64,000 nucleotides of DNA from an uncultured Ruminiclostridium sp. (lineage in GTDB: Bacteria > Bacillota > Clostridia > Oscillospirales > Ruminococcaceae): assembly GCA_934454635.1 (NCBI GenBank), contig CAKSFR010000001.1, positions 186,001 through 250,000 of the forward strand, in the 5' to 3' direction. Both the position numbers and the translations under genes were made by a program. Position 1 is the stretch's first letter. Each line of letters begins with the position of its first letter. The notes under the pieces were generated by a model, which had not been told where the DNA came from, searched no databases, and saw only the letters and a list, made by a program, of their open reading frames with translations. Below, in pieces: positions 8,400 through 17,144 of the stretch.

Positions 8400-10916
8400 T
8401 TACTTAATTGTCGCTTTTTCTTTCTCGAATGTGATTTTTCCGATATAATCATTAAGGCTTATTATCTGCGTTTTCAGCTTATAAAATTGTCGTGAAAGCG
8501 TTTCGTTTTTTTCTTTTTCCGCCGCCTGTTCCATTTCATAAGCTAAATCGGCAGCCATATCCGCCCCTATGCTGCGGCAGTTGTTCTTTAGCCCATGAAC
8601 CTGCGCTTTGAAACGTTCTCGGTCGTTATCCGAAAGAGATTTTTCCATTTCATCAATCAGCTTAACGCTTTCACCTGTAAAAAGTTCGAGCATTTCGCGG
8701 TAGAAATCAGGATCGTTTTCGCAAAAATGCATACCCTTTTGACAATTAAGCGGAGGTTCTTCCGCGTCCGTTTGCGAATTTATATATTTGCCGATAACAC
8801 GCTCAAGTTCAAGCGGCTTTACAGGCTTTGAAATATAATCAGTGAAACCGTCCGCGATGTATTTGTCGCGCGCGCCGGTTACAGCATTCGCGGTTATAAC
8901 AATTATCGGCGCGTCAGCGCTTAAATTATTTTCAAGGCTTCGCATTCTGCGCAGCGTTTCGGTTCCGTCCATGTTTGGCATCATCGCGTCGAGCAGTATA
9001 ACGTCGTATTTGGTTCGTGTCACCTTTTCAAGCGCTTCTTCTCCGCTTTCCGCCGTTTCGACCATGGCTCTGGTACGCTTCAGCAGCTTCTCGATAACCA
9101 CACGATTCATGCGGTTATCATCTGTTACCAGAATTTTCGCATCCGGTGCAACAAAAAGCGGCGCGTCTGAATTTTTTACGGCGGGCGATTCTTTCGGTTC
9201 AAAAGATCCCGCAGGCGAAAAATCAATAACTCTCTGCGGAATCGTCATCGTAAACTTGCTGCCGCAGCCGTAAATACTCTCAACATCAAGCCGCCCGTTC
9301 ATCGCCTCTGCAAGCTGCTTTGTTATAGCCAGTCCCAGACCGGTTCCTTCAATCGTACTTTCAATCCTCTCAAAGCTGTCGAAAATACGCCCGATATTTT
9401 CTTCTTTTATGCCTACTCCCGTGTCGGAAACCGAAACAATCAAGTCAACATCTTCTCCATGCTGTTCCGTCCATGCTTTAAGCCGCACAAAGCCCTCATC
9501 AGTGTACTTAATGCTGTTGGTAAGCAGATTTATGAGCATTTGCTTTATTCTTACCTTATCACCGTGAAGTATTTTAGGCATATTGCAGTTCACATCAAAA
9601 TTCAGCTTTATGCCCTTTTCTTCCGTTCGCCTGTAAACCATTATCCAAACATCGTTAAGCAGTGAAATAACGTCATAGTCAGATGTAATTATGCTCAGCT
9701 TACCCGATTCCACCTTGGAAATGTCTAAAATATCATTTATCAGCACAAGCAGCGTTTCTCCCGCAGAAGAAATGCTTCCCGAATATCTCTGTATTTCCTC
9801 GTCATGACATTCGCGGCGTATCATCTCATTCATTCCGAGAATCGTATTGATAGGTGTGCGTATCTCATGGCTGACGCGTGCAAGAAAACTTGATTTTGCC
9901 GCATTCGCCGCGTCAAGCTGCGCCAGCATCTCTGAATATTCGGTTACATTTACAAGCCAAATCATATAACCGCAGTGCGTATCATATTCCTTTATTTCTT
10001 CAATCTTCGCTTCATAAGTTACGCCTGCTATTCTGACAGTGCTGATTTTTCCTGTAAGGATATCATAGATAACGCTGTGTTCGCTCGCATATTTCATTTG
10101 CAGAAGCTCGGGCATTATCTGCTTCATTGCTTTATTTATAAATGTCAGCCGTCCGTTCTCATCGATAAGTACAATGCCTTCCCCGCCGTAATTGAATGCA
10201 TTTTCAGCCGCACTGCTGATCGAATTGAAATAGCCGTACCTGAAAATTGAAAAGTACATAAAGGTTATCATTATCAGCAACGCTATCGTGAAGAAATTGT
10301 AGCTTCCGAAAGCTCCCATTCCCTTTAGTATAAGTTCCAGTCCGATTGTCGCAATGCCTGCGAGAAGATAACCTATCCGCTTTCTCTGAACGGGATTGCT
10401 CTTAAAAAACTGTATTGTTAGCCTTACCGCAGTATACAGGAATACCACTGCGATGGCTGCATAAAACAAGTACCAGAACGGACCGGGAGTTATTTTTATT
10501 CTGTTGTACGCTCCGTCCGAAACTATTCTCATTTTTAAGTAGAACAGTTCGTGATTTTTTCCCGGAATCGTCCATGTTGTAAATATTGCAATATAACAGG
10601 AAAGGCAGACTGCCGACAGCAGCGCATAGGTAAATTTACTTACCTTGTAATGCCCTATTACCGAGCAGAAATCCATAAGTTCAAAAAGCATTACCGAAAG
10701 CCCGAAATATTGCACTTTGAGTGCAACAAGCGCAGAGCTTACACATTCGGACATTGTAAGTTCAAGAAAAAAGCCAAGAACTATGATCGCCATCGAAAAA
10801 ACGAGCGTCATATATGCGCTTTTTGCCCGTGAATTTGTAAAGCGAAAACAGCCGCAGAACAGAATTATCAGCGCCGCAAGCGTAACGCTGTGAATAATGC
10901 AGTAAGAAATGTACAT
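8400..10916 (-). CDS. Hybrid histidine kinase with receiver and Hpt domains
   Basis: An 838-residue membrane kinase carrying nearly a whole phosphorelay. The N-terminal ~230 residues contain about seven hydrophobic segments (7TM histidine-kinase input type). They are followed by a PAS domain (about 235-330, GEGIVLIDENGR), the HisKA phosphoacceptor SHEIRTP (His about residue 354), the HATPase with GTGLGLAI, a receiver (LVTDDN near 600, phospho-Asp in LLDAMMP), and a C-terminal Hpt domain (His in VHGLKNN near residue 780). It starts 9 bp after the LytTR response regulator, so the two form an operon. No transmitter partner beyond that regulator is visible. Confidence 0.92.
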   Translation of the reverse strand: MYISYCIIHSVTLAALIILFCGCFRFTNSRAKSAYMTLVFSMAIIVLGFFLELTMSECVSSALVALKVQYFGLSVMLFELMDFCSVIGHYKVSKFTYALLSAVCLSCYIAIFTTWTIPGKNHELFYLKMRIVSDGAYNRIKITPGPFWYLFYAAIAVVFLYTAVRLTIQFFKSNPVQRKRIGYLLAGIATIGLELILKGMGAFGSYNFFTIALLIMITFMYFSIFRYGYFNSISSAAENAFNYGGEGIVLIDENGRLTFINKAMKQIMPELLQMKYASEHSVIYDILTGKISTVRIAGVTYEAKIEEIKEYDTHCGYMIWLVNVTEYSEMLAQLDAANAAKSSFLARVSHEIRTPINTILGMNEMIRRECHDEEIQRYSGSISSAGETLLVLINDILDISKVESGKLSIITSDYDVISLLNDVWIMVYRRTEEKGIKLNFDVNCNMPKILHGDKVRIKQMLINLLTNSIKYTDEGFVRLKAWTEQHGEDVDLIVSVSDTGVGIKEENIGRIFDSFERIESTIEGTGLGLAITKQLAEAMNGRLDVESIYGCGSKFTMTIPQRVIDFSPAGSFEPKESPAVKNSDAPLFVAPDAKILVTDDNRMNRVVIEKLLKRTRAMVETAESGEEALEKVTRTKYDVILLDAMMPNMDGTETLRRMRSLENNLSADAPIIVITANAVTGARDKYIADGFTDYISKPVKPLELERVIGKYINSQTDAEEPPLNCQKGMHFCENDPDFYREMLELFTGESVKLIDEMEKSLSDNDRERFKAQVHGLKNNCRSIGADMAADLAYEMEQAAEKEKNETLSRQFYKLKTQIISLNDYIGKITFEKEKATIK

Positions 10917-10925
10917 AACGGCGCA

Positions 10926-11654
10926 CTATGTCAGGGGCTTAGGCTCCCGCTGCATAAAGCGTGACACCTCCCTTTCAACATTTTTTCTTATTCTTACGGG
11001 AATTGGTATTTGCGTGCCGTTATCAAGCGTTATCGATCCGTCTGCGCAGCCCGTAACGTAGCGCAGATTTATGATATTGCTTTTTCCGCAGCTTATAAAG
11101 TCGCTGTCGTCCTGTAAAAGCGTGTGAAATTCTGAAATCGGCTTAACGCTCTTGTATTCCCTGTCGCCCGTGTAGAAATATGTACAATGATTGAACGATT
11201 CGATGAAGCGTATGCTTTTGAGCGGAATTTTCGTTTCCTCACGATTGAACGAAACCGTTATCGTCTTTCTTGTCATCGCGAAAGCGTCTGAAAAACGCTC
11301 CATTGCGCGCTTAAAATCGGCATAGGTAAACGGCTTAAGCAGATAGCCGTCCGCATTGACCTTAAATGCACTCAGCGCGTGACTATCCGACGAAGTTGTG
11401 AAAACGATTCCTTTTTTACAACCCAGCGAGGTCAGCTTTTCGGCGGCAGACATACCGTCCGTGCCGCTCATATAAATATCAAGGAAAATTATTTCGGGTT
11501 TTTCTTCCGATTTTTCATATTCGGTCAGCATTAGATCTGCTGAAGCGAACCACCTGACAGAAAAAGCGCTGCCCGTTTCCTCCATGAATTTGTTAAGGTG
11601 ATAAAGAAGCCGCGTGCGGTCACTTTGTGAATCATCGCAGATGTAAATGAGCAT
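10926..11654 (-). CDS. LytTR-family response regulator
   Basis: A 242-residue regulator. The N-terminal receiver has the acidic pair CDD at residues 6-8 and the phospho-Asp in IIFLDIYM (about residue 57), plus the conserved Lys in LLKPF (about residue 106). The C-terminal LytTR DNA-binding domain (about 135-235) has SIRFIES and CGKSNIINLRYV. LytTR regulators of this type (AgrA/LytR) bind repeated direct sites in promoters. It is the promoter-proximal gene of a two-gene unit with the hybrid kinase, an unusual partner since LytTR regulators normally pair with HPK10/LytS kinases. Confidence 0.92.
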   Translation of the reverse strand: MLIYICDDSQSDRTRLLYHLNKFMEETGSAFSVRWFASADLMLTEYEKSEEKPEIIFLDIYMSGTDGMSAAEKLTSLGCKKGIVFTTSSDSHALSAFKVNADGYLLKPFTYADFKRAMERFSDAFAMTRKTITVSFNREETKIPLKSIRFIESFNHCTYFYTGDREYKSVKPISEFHTLLQDDSDFISCGKSNIINLRYVTGCADGSITLDNGTQIPIPVRIRKNVEREVSRFMQREPKPLT

Positions 11655-11687
11655 AAGTCAGTATCTCCAATCACAATATACAGGAAT

Positions 11688-11716
11688 ATTATACCATTTT
11701 TACCTCTTCGTGTCAA
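11688..11716 (-). promoter_or_regulatory. Consensus promoter of the LytTR regulator / hybrid kinase operon
   Basis: Minus strand: -35 TTGACA (11711-11716), exactly 17 bp, -10 TATAAT (11688-11693), with TGG just before the -10 (extended -10). This is close to the ideal sigma-A promoter. Confidence 0.75.
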
Positions 11717-11732
11717 CTTAAACAACGCAAAA

Positions 11733-11760
11733 ACGGCGCACCGCCTAAGCGATACGCCGT
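11733..11760 (-). terminator. Terminator of the hydrogenase operon
   Basis: An ACGGCG (11733-11738) / CGCCGT (11755-11760) stem with an inner CGC/GCG pair, followed on the minus strand by a U-run (A-run 11729-11733). It lies just past the hydA stop codon. Confidence 0.65.
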
Positions 11761-11774
11761 AGTTGTTAAAACAG

Positions 11775-13532
11775 TTACTTGATAAGGTCGGAAGCCGCCT
11801 TATAAGTTGTGTGGAGAAGTTCATGTGCGGTGTGGCTGCCGGGCTGACCGAGAAACTCTGCGTAAGCCTGCTTAACATCAGCACTTTCGTGTGACTTTCT
11901 GCTTACCTTGTGACCTTCGTCAAGGCTGTAAAGCGCCTTAGCGCGTTCAGCTCTGATATCGGTGAAGTTGCGAACGTCAGCAGGAACGATAACCTGTCCG
12001 CCGCCGTTTACGCAGCCACCGGGACAAGCCATGATCTCGATAAACTGAGCCTTGATTTCGCCGCTCTTTACCTTTTCAAGGAGATTTCTTGCATTTGCAA
12101 GACCGGAAGCTACAGCGACAGTAATATCCATTCCCGCAACATTGTAGGTAGCGGTCTTAACTCCCTCGACACCGCGAACTTCCTTAAACTCAACCGGAGA
12201 ATCGTCATTTTCGCCTGTGAGTTTCCAAACAGCGGTTCTGAGAGCAGCTTCCATAACGCCGCCTGTCGCACCGAAAATAACGGCTGCACCCGTACCGTTG
12301 CCGAGAGGAGAATCATATGTCGCGTCCTCAAGCTCGTTAAAGCGGATACCCGCTCTGTTAATCATTTTCACAAGTTCTCTTGTGGTGATTGCAATATCAA
12401 CGTCTGCAAGACCGTTGTTGCCCTGATTTTCTCTGCCGATCTCAAATTTCTTTGCAGTGCACGGCATAACCGAAACGCTCACGATCTTAGCGGGATCGAT
12501 GTTCATTTTCTTAGCCCAATAGCTCTTTGTCATTGCGCCGTTCATCTGCTGAGGAGATTTGCAGGTAGAGAGATTCGGTATAAATTCGGGGTAATAGTTT
12601 TCGCAGAAACGAATCCAACCGGGCGAGCACGAAGTGATCATCGGGAGAACGCCGTTGTTGGTAATTCTTTCGATAAGCTCGTTGGATTCCTCCATGATAG
12701 TGAGATCCGCACCGAAGTTGGTATCAAAAACAGCATTGAAACCGAGCTTCTTGAGCGAAGCGGCAAGCTTGCCCTCGACAGGAGTACCCATTTTATAGCC
12801 GAACGCCTCGCCGATAGACGCGCGCACAGCGGGAGCTGTCTGAACAACAACGACTTTTTCCGGATCCGCAAGAGCAGCCCATACCTTATCGGTGTCATCC
12901 TTTTCGGAGAGCGCGCCCGTAGGACATACAGCTATACACTGACCGCAGGATACGCACGCGGTTTCCGCAAGGTTCATGTCAAATGCGGAACCGATGTAGG
13001 TGTTGAATCCGCGTTTATTTGCTCCGATTACGCCGATACCCTGAGTCTTTTCACAGGCGGCGATACAGCGGCGGCAGTGAATACACTTGTTATTGTCGCG
13101 ATACATATGAGCAGCGCTGCTGTCGATTTCATACTCGTTTGTTACTCCCTCAAAAGCGTTTTCGTCGTCAACTCCGAGTTCACGGCAGAGCTCCTGAAGC
13201 TCGCAGTTTCCGCTTCTTGCGCAGGAAAGACATTTCTTCTTGTGATTGCTTAAAAGAAGCTGAAGAGTTGTCTTTCTGCTCTCAAGAACAGCGGGAGAAT
13301 GTGTAAGGATATTCTTGCCCTCGTCAAACTTAGAGAGCGGATATACGCAGGAAGCAACAAGGCTTCTTGCGCCGGTCATTTCTACAACGCAGATACGGCA
13401 AGCGCCGATTTCGTTGATTTCCTTGAGCCAGCAAAGCGTAGGGATTCTGACGCCATTATTGCGACAAGCTTCAAGAATGGTAGTACCTTCTTCAACGGAT
13501 ACTTCTACGCCGTTAATTTTAATATTAACCAT
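11775..13532 (-). CDS. hydA: [FeFe]-hydrogenase catalytic subunit HydA (NADH-linked, bifurcating type)
   Basis: A 585-residue cytoplasmic subunit that makes or oxidises H2. In order: an N-terminal [2Fe-2S] domain (cysteines in LCWL, GACRIC and ASC, within residues 1-75), the His-ligated [4Fe-4S] segment (HKKKCLSCARSGNC), two [4Fe-4S] motifs (CIHCRRC and CVSCGQC), then the H-cluster domain with L1 TSCSPGW, L2 MPCTAKKFE and L3 IMACPGGCVNGGG. The length and the partner genes are those of the HydABC electron-bifurcating enzyme, which couples NADH and reduced ferredoxin to H2. L1 has Ser where the best-studied enzymes have a second Cys; I recall this variant from the HndD/HydABC group. Last gene of a five-gene operon. 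Confidence 0.95.
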   Translation of the reverse strand: MVNIKINGVEVSVEEGTTILEACRNNGVRIPTLCWLKEINEIGACRICVVEMTGARSLVASCVYPLSKFDEGKNILTHSPAVLESRKTTLQLLLSNHKKKCLSCARSGNCELQELCRELGVDDENAFEGVTNEYEIDSSAAHMYRDNNKCIHCRRCIAACEKTQGIGVIGANKRGFNTYIGSAFDMNLAETACVSCGQCIAVCPTGALSEKDDTDKVWAALADPEKVVVVQTAPAVRASIGEAFGYKMGTPVEGKLAASLKKLGFNAVFDTNFGADLTIMEESNELIERITNNGVLPMITSCSPGWIRFCENYYPEFIPNLSTCKSPQQMNGAMTKSYWAKKMNIDPAKIVSVSVMPCTAKKFEIGRENQGNNGLADVDIAITTRELVKMINRAGIRFNELEDATYDSPLGNGTGAAVIFGATGGVMEAALRTAVWKLTGENDDSPVEFKEVRGVEGVKTATYNVAGMDITVAVASGLANARNLLEKVKSGEIKAQFIEIMACPGGCVNGGGQVIVPADVRNFTDIRAERAKALYSLDEGHKVSRKSHESADVKQAYAEFLGQPGSHTAHELLHTTYKAASDLIK

Positions 13533-13555
13533 AGTTATAACGTTCCTTTCCTGAA

Positions 13556-15349
13556 TTATTCTTTGATAATAGCGCCGAACTTACATGTATCCATACAAGC
13601 ACCGCACTTGATGCACTTGTTGGTGTCGATAGAATGCGGCTGCTTAACCGTACCGGAAATTGCGCCGACGGGACACTTTCTTGCGCAAGCTGTACAGCCC
13701 TTGCACTTGTCTTCCATAATCTTATAGCTGAGAAGCTTTGTACATACTCCCGCAGGACACTTCTTATCCTTAACGTGTGCAATATATTCATCTCTGAAGT
13801 AGCGCAGAGTGGAAAGAACCGGGTTCGGAGCAGTCTGTCCAAGACCGCAGAGCGAGTTGTTCTTGATGTAATAGCAGAGCTTTTCCATCTTGTCAATGTC
13901 TTCCATTGTGCCGTTGCCACTGGTAATCTTTTCAAGCATTTCATAAAGACGCTTTGTACCGATACGGCAGGGTGTGCACTTACCGCAGGACTCGTCAACC
14001 GTGAACTGAAGGAAGAACTTTGCAATATCGACCATGCAGTTATCCTCATCCATAACGATAAGTCCGCCCGAACCCATCATTGAACCGATAGAGATAAGGT
14101 TGTCGTAGTCGATCGGAATATCGAGATGCTCGGGAGGAATGCATCCGCCGGAAGGTCCGCCTGTCTGAGCAGCCTTGAACTTCTTGCCGTGCGGGATACC
14201 GCCGCCGATTTCGTAAATAACTTCACGCAGAGTTGTACCCATAGGGATCTCAACAAGACCTGTGTTGTGGATCTTACCGCCGAGAGCAAATACCTTTGTA
14301 CCCTTGGACTTTTCGGTACCCATGGAAGCGAACCAATCAGCTCCCTTGAGGATTATCTGCGGGATATTTGCATAGGTTTCAACATTGTTCAGAACGGTAG
14401 GCTTTCTGAACAGACCTTTTTCTGCCGGGAACGGAGGACGAGGACGAGGTTCACCTCTGTTGCCCTCGATAGAGGTCATAAGAGCGGTTTCTTCACCGCA
14501 TACGAACGCACCCGCGCCAAGACGAATGTCAAGGTCAAATTCAAAGCCGCTGTCGAAAATGTTCTTTCCGAGCAGACCGTATTCTCTCGCCTGATTGATA
14601 GCGACCTGAAGGCGGTGAACGGCTATAGGATATTCCGCACGAACGTATACATAGCCCTGTGTTGCGCCGATAGCGTAGCCCGCGATAGCCATAGCTTCAA
14701 TAACCGCATGGGGATCGCCTTCGAGAATGGAACGATCCATAAATGCGCCGGGGTCGCCTTCGTCGGCGTTACAACATACATACTTCTGGTCAGCGTCCTT
14801 AACAAGATTTCTGGCGAGCTGCCACTTTTTACCTGTCGGGAATCCGCCGCCGCCGCGTCCGCGCAGACCTGAATCGAGAACAGTCTTGATAACGTCGTCG
14901 GGAGTCATTTCTTTAAGTACCTTATAAAGAGCCTGATAACCGTCAACGCCTATGTATTCTTCAATATTTTCGGGATTGATAACGCCGCAGTTTCTCAGCG
15001 CTACACGGTGCTGCTTCTTATAGAAGTTTGTTTCATTAAGCGACTTTATTTCATTTTCCGCAACCGTTTCGTCATAAACAAGACGAGTTACAACACGTCC
15101 CTTGAGGAGGTGTTCCTCAACGATCTCGGGAATATTCTCTTCCTTTACCATGGAGTAGAATGTACCCTCAGGGTAAACAATCATAACCGGACCTAATGCG
15201 CAAAGACCGAAGCAGCCTGTTCTTACGACCTTTACTTCGTCGGCAAGACCGTTCTTTTCGATTTCTTCTTCAAGCTTCTGAGCAATTTTCATGCTGCCCG
15301 AAGAAGTACAGCCTGTACCACCGCAAATCAATACTTGTGAACGATACAT
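13556..15349 (-). CDS. hydB: Hydrogenase flavoprotein subunit HydB (NuoF-like)
   Basis: A 597-residue subunit that binds NADH and FMN. An N-terminal thioredoxin-like [2Fe-2S] domain (about 1-110, CGGTGC and GCFGLC) precedes the NuoF core with the NADH loop GRGGGGFPTGKKW (about 170) and FMN contacts in CCNADEGDPG. The C-terminal part holds the N3-type [4Fe-4S] site (ESCGKCTPCR) and a ferredoxin tail with two clusters (CKGCTAC, CIKCGAC). This four-part architecture is typical of bifurcating HydB and NfnB/HndC proteins. It lies 23 bp upstream of hydA. The ATG follows a GAAAGGA ribosome binding site. Confidence 0.95.
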   Translation of the reverse strand: MYRSQVLICGGTGCTSSGSMKIAQKLEEEIEKNGLADEVKVVRTGCFGLCALGPVMIVYPEGTFYSMVKEENIPEIVEEHLLKGRVVTRLVYDETVAENEIKSLNETNFYKKQHRVALRNCGVINPENIEEYIGVDGYQALYKVLKEMTPDDVIKTVLDSGLRGRGGGGFPTGKKWQLARNLVKDADQKYVCCNADEGDPGAFMDRSILEGDPHAVIEAMAIAGYAIGATQGYVYVRAEYPIAVHRLQVAINQAREYGLLGKNIFDSGFEFDLDIRLGAGAFVCGEETALMTSIEGNRGEPRPRPPFPAEKGLFRKPTVLNNVETYANIPQIILKGADWFASMGTEKSKGTKVFALGGKIHNTGLVEIPMGTTLREVIYEIGGGIPHGKKFKAAQTGGPSGGCIPPEHLDIPIDYDNLISIGSMMGSGGLIVMDEDNCMVDIAKFFLQFTVDESCGKCTPCRIGTKRLYEMLEKITSGNGTMEDIDKMEKLCYYIKNNSLCGLGQTAPNPVLSTLRYFRDEYIAHVKDKKCPAGVCTKLLSYKIMEDKCKGCTACARKCPVGAISGTVKQPHSIDTNKCIKCGACMDTCKFGAIIKE

Positions 15350-15369
15350 ATCACTATTTCCTTTCAGTT

Positions 15370-15744
15370 TTACTTTAATTCGGAATTGCCGATCGTATAC
15401 TTGGATACGACCTCACCCCCGATGAGGTGATGTTCAACGACCTCGGCAGCCTTTGCCGCGTCCATTTTTATATAAGTAACCTTTTCTTTTCCGGGTTCAA
15501 TAATTTCAACGATAGGCTCATACTGGCAAAGACCGATACAGCCTGTCTGTGTAACCATAACATTGTGAAGACCCTTTTCCTGAACAGCGTCGGAAAATGC
15601 CTTTAAAACAGGTCTTGCGCCCGCTGCGATACCGCAGGTAGCCATACCTACCACAACTCTTGTAAACGAGCTGTCCTCGGCTCTTAATTCGACCTGATTC
15701 TTCATTTTATCACGGATTGCCTGTAATTCTGCAAGCGTTTTCAT
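15370..15744 (-). CDS. Small [2Fe-2S] thioredoxin-like ferredoxin subunit (HydD-like)
   Basis: A 124-residue protein with a thioredoxin-like [2Fe-2S] fold. Ligand cysteines are in ATCGIAAG (about residue 37) and TGCIGLC (about 78-82), matching the N-terminal domain of HydB. By gene order (hydC, ATPase, this gene, hydB, hydA) it corresponds to the extra small subunit that accompanies HydABC in Acetobacterium woodii, as I recall it. It lies 20 bp upstream of hydB. It probably carries one more electron-transfer cluster of the complex. Confidence 0.85.
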   Translation of the reverse strand: MKTLAELQAIRDKMKNQVELRAEDSSFTRVVVGMATCGIAAGARPVLKAFSDAVQEKGLHNVMVTQTGCIGLCQYEPIVEIIEPGKEKVTYIKMDAAKAAEVVEHHLIGGEVVSKYTIGNSELK

Positions 15745-15774
15745 AAATTATACCATTCCTTTCAATGAATGCTG

Positions 15775-16332
15775 TCAATAAACCGTGCCGTTATCAACCT
15801 CGGCTTTGTTTTCTTCAAGATATTCCTTTATATATGCCGAAACCTCCGGCGTATTTAAAGGTACTCCGCCGAGAATTTCCCTGAAATCTCTTGTATCAAG
15901 CGCGAAACTGCGTCCGTCAACCGAATAACGATAAACAAAGTCAATATCGCAGTTCAGCGTCACCAGCGAATGAACCGTAAAAGTCATATCGCCGAGCGGC
16001 ATCCTGTCAATGTGCGAAAGACCGAAAACCGCTGTAACAACGGTTCCTTTTCCGACCTCCGATTCGATTGAAAAGCTGCCGCCGGTGTTTTCCGCCGCCA
16101 TTTTAAAAAAAGGAACGCCAAGCCCTATTTTGCGGGTTGTCCTTGTTGTAAAAAACGGGTCGGTAACACGCTGCACCTGCTCCGGCGTCATTCCGCAGCC
16201 GTTATCCTTTATAATAACGCGGAGCGTATCCGCCGCCGTATCAATATCCACGGAAATTTCGGTCAGCTTTGCGCCGGCACGGACAGAATTTTGCGCAACA
16301 TCAAGAATATTCAGTGAGATTTCCGGAAGCAT
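15775..16332 (-). CDS. GHKL-type ATPase of the hydrogenase operon
   Basis: A 185-residue histidine-kinase-like ATPase without a phosphoacceptor or sensor domain. The N box NSVRAGA (about residue 15), G1 box DNGCGM, F box DPFFTTR and G2-like GLGVPF are visible, all in the first 120 residues; a short, family-specific C-terminal part follows. A similar gene sits between hydC and the small ferredoxin subunit in other bifurcating hydrogenase operons. Its substrate is unknown; a role in assembly or regulation of the hydrogenase is an inference. Start overlaps the hydC stop by one base. Confidence 0.85.
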   Translation of the reverse strand: MLPEISLNILDVAQNSVRAGAKLTEISVDIDTAADTLRVIIKDNGCGMTPEQVQRVTDPFFTTRTTRKIGLGVPFFKMAAENTGGSFSIESEVGKGTVVTAVFGLSHIDRMPLGDMTFTVHSLVTLNCDIDFVYRYSVDGRSFALDTRDFREILGGVPLNTPEVSAYIKEYLEENKAEVDNGTVY

Positions 16333-16829
16333 CAGTTATACTTTGCGAGTATGCCGTCAAGCTGATCAACGGTAAGTCTGCCGTAAACGTCATCGTTGAT
16401 CGTAAGTACGGGAGCAAGACCGCACGCACCTATGCAGCGGCACGCGTCAAGAGAGAACTTTCCGTCCGCTGTGCATTCGCCGTCATCTACGCCGAGAATT
16501 TCCTTAAGCTTTTCGTGAATATCTCCCGAACCCTTTACATAGCACGCAGTACCAAGACAGACGGAAATTTTGTACTTTCCCTTCGGGTAAAGCGAAAACT
16601 GAGAATAGAACGTTGAAACGCCGTAAATCTTCTCCATAGGAATGCCTGTTTCTTCGGAAATCATATGCTGCACTTCAAAAGGAAGATAGCCGTAAATCTC
16701 CTGTGCTTTCTGAAGAATAGGCATTAAAGCGCCCGGCTGTCCCTTATGCTCGGCGATCATGCTCAAAAGAGCAGCCTTTTGTTCGGCAGTGCCGTTAAAA
16801 GGAACAGATTTTTTTTGTGTGGAACCCAT
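16332..16829 (-). CDS. hydC: Hydrogenase subunit HydC (NuoE-like, [2Fe-2S])
   Basis: A 165-residue NuoE-like subunit, first gene of the operon. A helical N-terminal part is followed by the thioredoxin-like [2Fe-2S] domain, with one ligand pair in CLGTAC (about residues 96-101) and the other in ACRCIGACG (about 132-138). In HydABC enzymes this cluster passes electrons between HydB and HydA. The length matches family members. A strong AAGGAGG ribosome binding site precedes the ATG, and a Rex-like operator lies 29 bp upstream. Confidence 0.93.
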   Translation of the reverse strand: MGSTQKKSVPFNGTAEQKAALLSMIAEHKGQPGALMPILQKAQEIYGYLPFEVQHMISEETGIPMEKIYGVSTFYSQFSLYPKGKYKISVCLGTACYVKGSGDIHEKLKEILGVDDGECTADGKFSLDACRCIGACGLAPVLTINDDVYGRLTVDQLDGILAKYN

Positions 16830-16857
16830 TGTTGAACCTCCTTAAAATTTGCCGTGT

Positions 16858-16875
16858 TCGTTAAAAAACTAACAC
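16858..16875. promoter_or_regulatory. Rex-like redox operator upstream of the hyd operon
   Basis: TCGTTAAAAAACTAACAC contains GTTA and TAAC separated by six bases, as in the Rex consensus TTGTTAANNNNTTAACAA (3 mismatches in 14 fixed positions). It lies between the -10 (16889-16894) and the hydC start, the position of a repressor site. Rex senses NADH/NAD+ and controls many fermentation and hydrogenase genes in Clostridia. No rex gene is in the window. Confidence 0.55.
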
Positions 16876-17048
16876 TGTACATATCGTCATTATATCACAT
16901 TTTACCAAAAAAAGCTACTATATATATGTACCTAAAAAAAAACATCATTTTTAGCAATTTTCTACAAAATGTTTTTTACACTGCCGCATAATGATGAAAT
17001 ATATAAAAATTTCGTCGCTTTTCATAAAATTTACATTTCCTTTTTGGC

Positions 17049-17077
17049 TTTACATATTCACTTTTATATGATATAAT
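17049..17077 (+). promoter_or_regulatory. Promoter of the sensory hydrogenase operon
   Basis: TTTACA (17049-17054), 17-bp spacer, TATAAT (17072-17077), followed by a ~65-nt leader and an AGAAAGGTGAT ribosome binding site before the ATG at 17145. Confidence 0.7.
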
Positions 17078-17144
17078 GTAATTTATGGCAATACAGCTAT
17101 GTTTTGATAAATACACTCAAATCTATGCACAGAAAGGTGATCTT

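Larger units (their letters stand above)
16830..17144. other. Divergent control region between the two hydrogenase operons
   Basis: This 315-bp AT-rich stretch has no gene. On its left it holds the Rex-like palindrome (16858-16875) and a minus-strand -10 TATAAT (16889-16894; the -35, TAGCTT, is poor). On its right it holds a good plus-strand promoter (17049-17077). A long A/T tract (16914-16980) separates them. Nothing else could be supported. Confidence 0.7.

Noticed and set aside
11910..13253. 447-residue open frame antisense to hydA
   Set aside because: It is the complement of hydA, has a cysteine/serine-rich unnatural composition and no ribosome binding site; it follows from codon bias of the real gene.
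17085..17144. Earlier start for the first DRTGG gene (ATG 17085)
   Set aside because: It lies 7 bp after the -10 box, has no ribosome binding site, and ATG 17145 has AGAAAGGTGAT.
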